From BRH-c25 sp029553855 (GTDB lineage: Bacteria; Bacillota; Clostridia; Lutisporales; Lutisporaceae), in contig DAOSQO010000138.1 in assembly GCA_035375865.1 (NCBI GenBank), forward strand, positions 1 to 6,644: a stretch of DNA of 6,644 nucleotides, in the 5' to 3' direction. A model generated the notes under the pieces. It was not told where the DNA came from, ran no database searches, and was given only the letters and a program-made list of their open reading frames with translations. This document shows positions 1 to 6,061 of the stretch, one piece after another (position 1 is the stretch's first letter; the number at the start of each line of letters is the position of its first letter). The translations under genes and the position numbers were made by a program.

Positions 1-1
1 T

Positions 2-2146
2 TTGATTTGCCCACAGATTTCATATGGGGACTCAAAGAATTACTTGGAAAAGAAAGTCGTAAAAGTTGGATATTATTTATATGAAGGATATCAAGAAATT
101 GATAAAAATGGTGCATATTCGGGATATGGATATGATTATTTGAAAGAAATAGCCCAGTTTGCAGGTTGGAATTATGAGTTTGTAGTTGCATCTTTTCCCG
201 AATGCATTAGAATGCTGGAAAATGGCGAAGTAGATATTGTTGGAGGTATAGATAAGGATGCATTAAAATCCGATAAAATTGCATATTCTCACTTTTCCAA
301 TAGAAATTCGCAGACTCAGTTATATACCAAAGCCACTAATACTGAGCTGAATTTTGACAGCTTTTCAAAGTTTGATGGCATTTGTGTAGGCGTTTTGGAA
401 GGTGATTACCAGGAAGCATACCTGGATAGTTATTCCAGTCGAAATCACATTACGTTTAATAAAAAGTATTATGAGACATTGGATGATATGGAAGCAGCCT
501 TAGAAAACAATCAAGTCCAGGCAATTTTTACTTCTGTTGAGCAAAATAAAAGGTATGATAAAGTCATAGGAAGAATGGACGAGCGTCCTTTATACTATGG
601 GGTTAATAAGAATAATCAGATACTGTTGGATGAAATAAACAAGTCCATGATAAATATAAAGAATAGCAATCCATCCTATAACATGCAGATACAAAATAAA
701 TATTTTATAAAAGGCAATGTTGCAGCACCTTCGTTTACCGTTGAGGAGCTTAAGTATATCAAAGATAAGGGTACTGTAAAAGTGTCGTATGACCAAGGGT
801 GGCAGCCGATTGAGTACTATGATGAAAAAACAGGCGATATCAAAGGTGTCACAAAGGATTTATTTGATATGTTATCGAAGTATACGGGGCTCAAATTTGA
901 ATTCGTGAGGGCGGAAACTTTAAGCCAGGCATTGGATTTTGTAAAGACAGGGGAAGCCGACATGATAAGCCTGGTTTCACATGACTATAATATTTCTGAG
1001 CAGAGAGGCCTGTTCACCTCCAGCATATGCATTAATGCCTCGCTGGTAGGCGTAGTTTCCAAGGATAGAAATTTTGATGGCATAGAACAGATTGCAATGC
1101 CAAAGGATTACTATTTGGATATACTTGAAAACTATAATGTAAAGGAATATGAAACGGTAGAGGATTGTTTTGAAGCTGTCAACTCAGGTAAGGCAGATGC
1201 TACAATTGCAAATGCATATGTGGCAAACTATTATTTAGCAAATCCAAAATTTGTTAATTTAATAAGACAGGACCTGATCGGATATTCTGAAGATCTGTCC
1301 CTGGGAGTTTCAAAGGATGAAGATATTGAGCTGTTAAATATCTTAAACAAAGGCTTGCATTGTATTTCCGATATGGAATTATCAAAAATAATTTTAAGTA
1401 ATTATGTTGTATATGAGCAGCCTAAATTTAGAAAATTGTACTATTCGAATCCTACATTTTTTTTAGGCACAACAATATTTTTAGTAACAATAGCTATAGC
1501 TGTTTTAATCTATATTATAATGTTGAAGAATAAAGTAAATTCAACTAATCTTAAGATGATAGAATTCTTAAATATAGAAAAAAGCAGAATGGAAAATTCA
1601 CTGCGTAGCGAAGCTGAGAGGGATATACTAACGGGACTTTTTAACCGGAGAAAGATTGAAACTGAACTAAAGGAATTTTTATTAAAAATAAGTGTTGATA
1701 ATCAAATGAGCTTAAAAACCACCAGACTTCCAAATAATGATATTCATTGCCTGATGATACTTGATTTGGATGGATTCAAAATTATAAATGATAAATATGG
1801 ACACCCTGAGGGAGATATACTACTAAAGAGGGTTGCCAAAGAACTGGAATTGGCCGCGGGCGAAGAAAATCTGGTAGGCAGGCTTGGTGGAGATGAATTT
1901 TTATTCCTGTTCAAGTACATTACAGGTATAGGTGAAGCAACCCATTTGGCAGAAAAGATTCATAAAGTAATTGGACAGATTGCTCAGGAAGATGAAAAAT
2001 GGAGTACAATCTCTGTAAGCATCGGAGTCACTTTGTTCAGTTATGAGACTTACAGTTTTAATGAGCTGTATGAAAGGGCGGATAAGGCCTTATACACAGC
2101 TAAAAAGATGGGTAAAGACAGAGTGGTGTTTTATGAAAAGTTGTGA
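2..2146 (+). CDS. Membrane-bound diguanylate cyclase with two tandem periplasmic solute-binding domains, 5'-partial
   Basis: Predicted to make cyclic di-GMP from two GTP in response to a ligand sensed outside the membrane. In the visible 714 residues, about 17-235 and 252-475 are two bacterial family-3 solute-binding (Venus-flytrap) modules, each opening with a VKV strand. Residues 486-508 form a hydrophobic membrane helix. A short linker follows, then a GGDEF domain from about 538 (ERDILTGLFNRR) to the C-terminus. Catalytic positions are intact: metal-binding D588, guanine-contacting N596 and D605, and GGDEF at 629-633. The product-inhibition RxxD site expected at 620-623 is absent (GEEN), so classical I-site feedback is not expected. 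The first in-frame start is a TTG at position 2, with no signal peptide after it. The true start and export signal are therefore very likely upstream of the window. A terminator follows the gene. Family and activity are well supported; the ligand is unknown. Confidence 0.93.
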   Translation: MICPQISYGDSKNYLEKKVVKVGYYLYEGYQEIDKNGAYSGYGYDYLKEIAQFAGWNYEFVVASFPECIRMLENGEVDIVGGIDKDALKSDKIAYSHFSNRNSQTQLYTKATNTELNFDSFSKFDGICVGVLEGDYQEAYLDSYSSRNHITFNKKYYETLDDMEAALENNQVQAIFTSVEQNKRYDKVIGRMDERPLYYGVNKNNQILLDEINKSMINIKNSNPSYNMQIQNKYFIKGNVAAPSFTVEELKYIKDKGTVKVSYDQGWQPIEYYDEKTGDIKGVTKDLFDMLSKYTGLKFEFVRAETLSQALDFVKTGEADMISLVSHDYNISEQRGLFTSSICINASLVGVVSKDRNFDGIEQIAMPKDYYLDILENYNVKEYETVEDCFEAVNSGKADATIANAYVANYYLANPKFVNLIRQDLIGYSEDLSLGVSKDEDIELLNILNKGLHCISDMELSKIILSNYVVYEQPKFRKLYYSNPTFFLGTTIFLVTIAIAVLIYIIMLKNKVNSTNLKMIEFLNIEKSRMENSLRSEAERDILTGLFNRRKIETELKEFLLKISVDNQMSLKTTRLPNNDIHCLMILDLDGFKIINDKYGHPEGDILLKRVAKELELAAGEENLVGRLGGDEFLFLFKYITGIGEATHLAEKIHKVIGQIAQEDEKWSTISVSIGVTLFSYETYSFNELYERADKALYTAKKMGKDRVVFYEKL

Positions 2147-2235
2147 TGGAATGTCGGAATTTTTGAGGGTAATATAGGAGTATCCCGGTTTACCTTGATT
2201 AATATATAAGAGACTCCATATAATAATTTGCAGAT

Positions 2236-2267
2236 AAAGGACGGGCGAAGTGCCTGTCCTTTGTTTT
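2236..2267 (+). terminator. Rho-independent terminator after the diguanylate cyclase gene
   Basis: An 11-bp stem pairs 2236-2246 (AAAGGACGGGC) with 2252-2262 (GCCTGTCCTTT). It has a single G-U pair, a 5-nt loop (GAAGT) and a following GTTTT. It lies about 90 bp after the cyclase stop codon and just upstream of the next promoter, so it separates the two transcription units. Between the stop codon and this stem (2147-2235) I see no gene, only weak partial stems. Confidence 0.85.
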
Positions 2268-2297
2268 ATGATATTATGGTATCTGGTACCAAAATAG

Positions 2298-2317
2298 TTA
2301 TTGACATATGTCGATAA
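2298..2317. promoter_or_regulatory. Operator-like 20-bp palindrome overlapping the -35 box
   Basis: TTATTGACATATGTCGATAA is an inverted repeat centred between 2307 and 2308. Nine of ten mirrored pairs match; only 2302/2313 breaks symmetry. Its core GACATATGTC is a perfect palindrome. It contains the whole -35 box, so a bound dimeric protein would block RNA polymerase. The first gene of the operon encodes a helix-turn-helix protein (UPF0251), which makes autoregulation the simplest guess. The binding protein is an inference. Confidence 0.65.
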
Positions 2318-2329
2318 TATGAATATAAT
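2301..2329 (+). promoter_or_regulatory. Consensus sigma-A (sigma-70 type) promoter of the seven-gene operon
   Basis: The -35 box TTGACA (2301-2306) and -10 box TATAAT (2324-2329) both match consensus exactly and are separated by the optimal 17 bp. Transcription would start near 2336-2337, giving a leader of about 60 nt before the ATG at 2398. The -35 box lies within a palindrome and a second copy follows the start site. A promoter this strong therefore probably needs repression. No sigma-54 type -24/-12 element (GG-N10-GC) was seen here. Confidence 0.88.
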
Positions 2330-2340
2330 AAAACTGAAAG

Positions 2341-2352
2341 TGGCATATGTCA
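2341..2352. promoter_or_regulatory. Second, weaker operator copy just downstream of the predicted transcription start
   Basis: TGGCATATGTCA repeats the core of the upstream palindrome with one asymmetric pair (2343/2350). Read on the opposite strand it extends to TTGACATATGCCA, matching the upstream TTGACATATGTC. The two centres are 39 bp apart. The position, about 5-15 nt into the transcript, suits a second repressor site. The short length makes this less certain than the upstream copy. Confidence 0.5.
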
Positions 2353-2380
2353 ACAATTAAGAGAAATACTTTTGCTTCAG

Positions 2381-2386
2381 AAGGAG
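2381..2386 (+). promoter_or_regulatory. Ribosome binding site that fixes the UPF0251 start
   Basis: AAGGAG, followed by ATGA, sits 11 nt before the ATG at 2398. It supports that start over the in-frame ATG at 2347. The latter lies within the operator region, has no Shine-Dalgarno sequence, and would add 17 residues before the family's characteristic MARPRKWRKV opening. Confidence 0.8.
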
Positions 2387-2397
2387 ATGAGTATATT

Positions 2398-2754
2398 ATG
2401 GCGAGGCCGAGAAAATGGAGAAAAGTCTGCTGTCTGCCGGGGAGTGACCGCTACGGACCTCTTGATGCACAAATCAAACAAGAACACTTTATTACCATGA
2501 CGGTTGATGAGTATGAAACGATACGGCTGATTGACCTGGAAGGGTTCACGCAGGAGGAATGCGCCAAGCAGATGAATATTGCCCGTACGACTGTACAGGG
2601 CATTTATTGTGATGCAAGGAAAAAGATCGCAGAGTCTTTGGTTAATGGAAAGGTGCTGAGAATAGAGGGAGGGGACTATCAGCTCTGTGACGGTCTTGAA
2701 GAATCATGCAGCTGCGGCGGCTGCAGAAGACATAGATTTGGCAGAGAAGGATAA
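2398..2754 (+). CDS. UPF0251/DUF134 family predicted DNA-binding protein
   Basis: A 118-residue protein with the family's hallmark N-terminus (MARPRKWRKVCCLP), then a sigma-region-4-like helix-turn-helix at about 36-78 (VDEYETIRLIDLEGFTQEE leading to ARTTVQGIYCDARKKIAESL). It probably binds DNA, and as first gene of the operon it is the natural candidate for the regulator acting at the two palindromes upstream. Eight cysteines are present: C11, C12, C55, C71, C97, C104, C106 and C109. The last three form a CxCxxC tail followed by a basic RRHR segment, suggesting metal, Fe-S or redox sensing. Members of this family commonly lie beside, and I recall sometimes fused to, NifX-like domains, and one follows 19 bp downstream here. 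The family call is firm; the regulatory target and the sensed signal are inferred. Confidence 0.92.
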   Translation: MARPRKWRKVCCLPGSDRYGPLDAQIKQEHFITMTVDEYETIRLIDLEGFTQEECAKQMNIARTTVQGIYCDARKKIAESLVNGKVLRIEGGDYQLCDGLEESCSCGGCRRHRFGREG

Positions 2755-2773
2755 GAATTAAGGGGGAAGAGAA

Positions 2774-3142
2774 ATGAAAATTGCAATACCTGTAGAGAAT
2801 AAATCCATGGAAACCACTGTGTGCCAATCCTTTGGGCGTACGCCTTATTTCCTTATTTATAATACCGAGTTGAAGGATGGACTTTTTATAGAGAACGATG
2901 CGGCAACCAGTCAGGGAGGGGCAGGGGTAAAGGCCGCACAGATTGTAGTGGATAGCGATGTAAATGCTTTGCTTACTCCCCGGTGCGGAGAAAATGCTGC
3001 AGAAGTGATAATGGCAGCCGGCATTAAAATATATAAGACAGTCAATGATTCTATTATGGATAATATTGATGCATTTAATAAAGGCAATTTGTTTGTACTG
3101 ACAGATATTCATGCCGGATTCCATAACCACGCGGGGAAATAG
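2774..3142 (+). CDS. NifX/NifB-type (dinitrogenase Fe-Mo cofactor-binding-like) protein 1
   Basis: A 122-residue single-domain protein of the NifX/NafY/VnfX-like superfamily, which binds metal-sulfur clusters such as FeMo-co precursors or, in the orange protein, a Mo-Cu-S cluster. Visible family features are MKIAIPVENKSMETTVCQSFGR at the N-terminus (strand plus candidate ligand C17), the NDAATSQGGAGVKAAQ stretch at about 41-56, and TPRCGENAAEVIMAAGIKIY at 68-87 with C71. A GGGGG-type Shine-Dalgarno lies just before the ATG. The stop codon ends one base before the next gene's ATG, implying translational coupling. With no nitrogenase genes nearby, a role in nitrogen fixation proper is unlikely. 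A cluster carrier or scaffold for the adjacent ATPases is the better inference. The bound metal is unknown. Confidence 0.9.
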   Translation: MKIAIPVENKSMETTVCQSFGRTPYFLIYNTELKDGLFIENDAATSQGGAGVKAAQIVVDSDVNALLTPRCGENAAEVIMAAGIKIYKTVNDSIMDNIDAFNKGNLFVLTDIHAGFHNHAGK

Positions 3143-3143
3143 T

Positions 3144-4001
3144 ATGAAAATAGCTGTCCTAAGCGGCAAGGGAGGTACAGGCAAAACACTTGCATCCGTG
3201 AACCTGGCTGCGGCGGCAGGTAGATCAACATATATTGATTGTGATGTTGAAGAGCCGAACGGGCATCTTTTCTTTAAGCCGGGGGATATTAAATATGAAA
3301 GAATCACGATAAAAATTCCATTTGTAGATGACAGACTTTGCAACGGTTGCCGCAAATGTGTTGATTTTTGCGTGTTCAATGCATTAGCATATGTAAACGG
3401 CAGGCTGAAAGTATTTGATGATATATGCCATTCTTGCGGAGGGTGCGTACTCTTCTGCCCCGAGAAGGCATTATCCGAAAAAGAAAAAGATGTCGGTCAA
3501 ATCCAAAAAGGCGTATCGGAAAATGTTACTGTGATTACAGGAATTTTGAATACCGGTGAAGCATCGGGGATTCCTATAATTAAAAAACTTTTAAATGATG
3601 CCGATAAGGCTCTGGAACCCGTTTTTATCGATTGCCCACCCGGCAGTGCCTGTATTGCTATGGAAAGCATAAAGGATGCGGACTATTGCATATTGATAGC
3701 GGAGCCTACCTTGTTTGGGGTTCACAATTTGAATATGGTCTATGAACTTGTAAGACTGTTCGATAAACCTCATGGAGTGGTGCTTAATAAGTGCCTGGAG
3801 GGGGAGAACCCGGCAGAAAAATTCTGCATGGAAAAGGGGATAAAGATTATTGGCAGGATCCCCTTTGACAGCGAACTTGGGATTTTGAATTCAAATGCAC
3901 TGATTGCTGCCAGGAAAGATAAGAAGTACCGGGATATGTTCTCTTCATTGCTTCAAATCGTTACCAAGGAGGCACAGAATGAAACAGTTATTAATCCTTA
4001 G
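3144..4001 (+). CDS. Ferredoxin-containing MinD-family ATPase 1 (P-loop plus 2[4Fe-4S] insertion)
   Basis: A 285-residue cytoplasmic ATPase of the MinD/ParA/Mrp class. It has a deviant Walker A SGKGGTGKT at 7-15 with signature lysine K9, IDCDVEEPN at 31-39, and Walker B FIDCPPG at 161-167. Between them is an inserted bacterial ferredoxin with two CxxCxxCxxxC sets, C66/C69/C72/C76 and C95/C98/C101/C105, the second followed by proline. ATP hydrolysis is probably coupled to Fe-S cluster transfer or electron transfer. The start at 3144 is chosen because the P-loop family begins MKIAVLSGKGG and a GGGG lies 7 nt upstream. The in-frame ATG at 3111 lies inside the preceding gene. I see no C-terminal amphipathic MinD membrane-targeting helix. 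Genes of this type come in tandem pairs in ORP-like clusters, and its paralogue follows directly, overlapping by 23 bp. Confidence 0.92.
   Translation: MKIAVLSGKGGTGKTLASVNLAAAAGRSTYIDCDVEEPNGHLFFKPGDIKYERITIKIPFVDDRLCNGCRKCVDFCVFNALAYVNGRLKVFDDICHSCGGCVLFCPEKALSEKEKDVGQIQKGVSENVTVITGILNTGEASGIPIIKKLLNDADKALEPVFIDCPPGSACIAMESIKDADYCILIAEPTLFGVHNLNMVYELVRLFDKPHGVVLNKCLEGENPAEKFCMEKGIKIIGRIPFDSELGILNSNALIAARKDKKYRDMFSSLLQIVTKEAQNETVINP
3966..3972 (+). promoter_or_regulatory. Ribosome binding site inside the upstream gene, fixing the start of ATPase 2
   Basis: AAGGAGG lies 6 nt before the ATG at 3979, within the 3' end of the first MinD-like gene. It decides the start at 3979 rather than the in-frame ATG at 3904. 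It implies that ribosomes reinitiate or load within the 23-bp overlap. Confidence 0.85.
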
Positions 4002-4839
4002 CGGCAAAGGCGGGACAGGCAAGACAACTATTGCAAGCGCCTTCATTAAATTATCAAATGCCAAAGCATATGCAGATTGTGATGTGGATGCTCCTAATCT
4101 GCATCTTATCATGGATCAGCCATTTAAGCCTGTAAAAACGGACTATTATGGGCTGCCTAAGGCTGAGATAAATACCGGCCTGTGTACGAAATGTGATCAA
4201 TGCAGGCAAAATTGCAGGTTCGATGCAATAAAGGCGGGAACTCATTATACTGTTGATTATTATGCCTGCGAAGGCTGCGGCGTGTGTGAAGCTATTTGTC
4301 CGGCAAAAGCTGTATCGCTTAAGCCTGCAATTGCGGGTAAATTAATGTTATACACGGGAGATTCCGTATTTTCTACTGCGACATTGAAAATGGGAAGCGG
4401 TACTTCCGGAATGCTGGTTGCCGAAGTGAAAAAGCAGATGAAGCGGGCAGCTTCCGATACTGAACTTGCAATCATTGACGGGTCACCAGGTATTGGGTGC
4501 CCGGTTATTGCATCTCTTAGCGGTGCAGATATGGTTTTAATCGTGGCGGAACCTTCAGTATCAGGTATCAGCGATATGAAGCGTATAGTTGAAACGGCGG
4601 AAAAGTTTCAAATGAAGATGGCTGTTTGCGTCAATAAATTTGATACTAATATTGAAAATACAAAAGAGATAGAACTATTTTGCGAAAAATACAAGTTACC
4701 CTTTACCGGAAGGATACCCTTTGATCCGGAAGCAATAAAAGCTATTAATAATGCATTGAGCATTATTGATATAGATTGTGCAGCAGGGAAGGCAGTAAAA
4801 GAAGTATTTAATAAAACCATAAAAATCTTAAGTACGTAA
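3979..4839 (+). CDS. Ferredoxin-containing MinD-family ATPase 2 (P-loop plus 2[4Fe-4S] insertion)
   Basis: A 286-residue paralogue of the preceding ATPase with the same order of parts: Walker A SGKGGTGKT at 8-16, ADCDVDAPN at 32-40, a ferredoxin insertion with C69/C72/C75/C79 and C97/C100/C103/C107, then Walker B AIIDGSPG at 164-171 (D167). The two proteins have nearly equal length and matching cysteine spacing, consistent with an old tandem duplication and with function as a heterodimer, since deviant-Walker ATPases work as dimers. The start at 3979 is backed by a strong AAGGAGG. The upstream in-frame ATG at 3904 would add 25 residues unlike the family. It probably acts in the cytoplasm, coupling ATP hydrolysis to cluster or electron delivery to the NifX-like partners. 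The substrate is not visible. Confidence 0.92.
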   Translation: MKQLLILSGKGGTGKTTIASAFIKLSNAKAYADCDVDAPNLHLIMDQPFKPVKTDYYGLPKAEINTGLCTKCDQCRQNCRFDAIKAGTHYTVDYYACEGCGVCEAICPAKAVSLKPAIAGKLMLYTGDSVFSTATLKMGSGTSGMLVAEVKKQMKRAASDTELAIIDGSPGIGCPVIASLSGADMVLIVAEPSVSGISDMKRIVETAEKFQMKMAVCVNKFDTNIENTKEIELFCEKYKLPFTGRIPFDPEAIKAINNALSIIDIDCAAGKAVKEVFNKTIKILST

Positions 4840-4851
4840 GGAGACTAAACA

Positions 4852-5694
4852 ATGAGCGAAAATTGCAATCAGAATTGTAGTGAATGCAGCGAAGATTGTG
4901 CGGAAAGGAAGGAAGAGAAAATTGACTTTTCCGAAAAACCCCATGAGATGAGCAGTATCAAAAGAGTAATCGGTATTGTCAGCGGAAAAGGAGGAGTCGG
5001 CAAATCCCTTGTAACCTCAATGCTTGCGGTAATAATGAAAAGAAGAGGCTATAGAACAGCTATTCTTGATGCCGATATAACAGGTCCATCCATACCAAAG
5101 GCATTTGGAATCACGGAAAAGGCAAGAGGAAATGAGATGGGCTTATTCCCAATCGAAAGCAAAACAGGTATAAGCATTATGTCGGTTAATATGCTCCTGG
5201 AAAATGATACTGAGCCGGTAGTCTGGAGAGGGCCCCTTATTTCCGGAATGGTCAAGCAATTTTGGACCGACGTTATATGGAGGGATATAGACTTTATGTT
5301 TATAGATATGCCTCCGGGAACAGGAGACGTACCTCTTACAGTTTTCCAATCCATAGCCGTAGATGGAATTATTATTGTAACCTCGCCCCAGGAACTGGTC
5401 TCAATGATAGTATCCAAGGCGGTAAAAATGGCGGAGATGATGGGAATACCGATTATTGGGGTAATTGAAAACATGTCATATTTCAAATGCCCGGATTGTA
5501 ACAAGGAATATCAGATATTCGGAGAAAGTCATATTGAGGAAATAGCTAAAAATCACAATACGAAAGTTCTTGGAAAGCTGCCGATTGATCCCGGAATTGC
5601 AGCAGCCTGTGATAAAGGGATGATTGAGCTTCTTAATGGGGATTGGCTTGATAAACTAGGGGATATTTTAGAAGATATGGAGGAGAAAAGATGA
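4852..5694 (+). CDS. Mrp/NBP35 (ApbC-like) Fe-S cluster carrier ATPase
   Basis: A 280-residue P-loop ATPase of the Mrp/NBP35/ApbC family, which holds a labile [4Fe-4S] cluster at a dimer interface and passes it to target apoproteins. Seen in order: an N-terminal cysteine cluster C5/C9/C12/C16 (CX3CX2CX3C), Walker A SGKGGVGKS at 44-52, ILDADITGPSIPK at 71-83, Walker B FIDMPPGTGD at 150-159, and the bridging CPxC motif C213-P-D-C216 after NMSY. The N-terminal cysteines recall eukaryotic Nbp35 more than short Mrp proteins, though their spacing differs. TAAGGAG precedes the ATG by 8 nt and includes the upstream gene's stop codon. Its stop overlaps the next ATG by 4 bp, tying it to NifX-like protein 2. 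I recall that the Mrp-like ATPase of the Desulfovibrio ORP cluster carries a C-terminal NifX-like domain. The adjacent pair here would be a split equivalent. Confidence 0.93.
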   Translation: MSENCNQNCSECSEDCAERKEEKIDFSEKPHEMSSIKRVIGIVSGKGGVGKSLVTSMLAVIMKRRGYRTAILDADITGPSIPKAFGITEKARGNEMGLFPIESKTGISIMSVNMLLENDTEPVVWRGPLISGMVKQFWTDVIWRDIDFMFIDMPPGTGDVPLTVFQSIAVDGIIIVTSPQELVSMIVSKAVKMAEMMGIPIIGVIENMSYFKCPDCNKEYQIFGESHIEEIAKNHNTKVLGKLPIDPGIAAACDKGMIELLNGDWLDKLGDILEDMEEKR

Positions 5695-6047
5695 AAATTG
5701 CAGTTGCAAGTGAAAATGAAATGGTTACGGAGCATTTTGGACATTGCGAAAGCTTCAGTATATTTGACGCGGAAAACAACCAAATCATCAAAAGTGAGTT
5801 TATACCGAATCCCGGGCATAGACCCGGATTTTTGCCGAATTTCCTAAACGATATGGGAGTTAATGTTATTATTTCAGGTGGTATGGGCGGCGGCGCAATT
5901 GAAATATTCAATGAAAAAGGAATAGAAGTAATAACAGGCGCAAAAGGAAATGCAAGGGCTGCGGCAGAACTGTATCTTCAGGGGAAGCTTAAGTCTACCG
6001 GTTCTATATGTAATGAACATCAGCACAAAGATGAATGCGGCCATTAA
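5691..6047 (+). CDS. NifX/NifB-type (orange-protein-like) cluster-binding protein 2 with Cys/His tail
   Basis: A 118-residue single-domain member of the Fe-Mo cofactor-binding superfamily. The N-terminus MKIAVASENEMVTEHFGHCESF carries H15, H18 and C19, candidate ligands at the usual cluster-binding loop. ISGGMGGGAIEIFNEKGIEVI at 61-81 is the conserved glycine-rich turn. After the domain comes a short tail with C107, H110, H112, C116 and H118, a likely extra metal site. It overlaps the Mrp gene by 4 bp (ATGA) and has GGAGGA about 6 nt upstream, so it is translationally coupled and a plausible cluster donor or acceptor for Mrp. It differs clearly from the first NifX-like protein, which lacks this tail. 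The superfamily is firm; the bound cluster is unknown. Confidence 0.9.
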   Translation: MKIAVASENEMVTEHFGHCESFSIFDAENNQIIKSEFIPNPGHRPGFLPNFLNDMGVNVIISGGMGGGAIEIFNEKGIEVITGAKGNARAAAELYLQGKLKSTGSICNEHQHKDECGH

Positions 6048-6061
6048 AGGGTGGATATATT

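Noticed and set aside
2168..2218. Short partial stems (GGTAA/TTACC, GGAGT/ACTCC) suggesting a riboswitch or small RNA
   Set aside because: The stems are 5 bp, mutually exclusive in part, and match no riboswitch core I know. The only strong structure nearby is the terminator.
2347..2397. Longer UPF0251 reading frame starting at the upstream ATG
   Set aside because: That ATG is inside the second operator copy, has no ribosome binding site, and would add 17 residues before the conserved MARPRKWRKV start. AAGGAG before 2398 favours the shorter protein.
2642..3379. 245-codon open frame on the minus strand
   Set aside because: It lies opposite UPF0251, NifX-like protein 1 and the first ATPase, all with clear family motifs. 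Its translation shows no recognisable domain.
3144..4839. MinD-type cell-division site selection proteins
   Set aside because: The P-loop class is the same, but both carry ferredoxin insertions with eight cysteines and no C-terminal membrane-targeting helix is seen. No minC or minE partner is present.
5049..5504. 151-codon open frame on the minus strand
   Set aside because: It is a shadow of the Mrp ATPase, whose Walker and CPxC motifs are on the plus strand over the same bases.
2774..6047. Nitrogenase cofactor assembly (true nif operon)
   Set aside because: NifX-like domains are present, but there are no nifH, nifD, nifK, nifE, nifN or radical-SAM nifB features. The paired ferredoxin-MinD ATPases and UPF0251 protein point to a non-nitrogenase cluster system.
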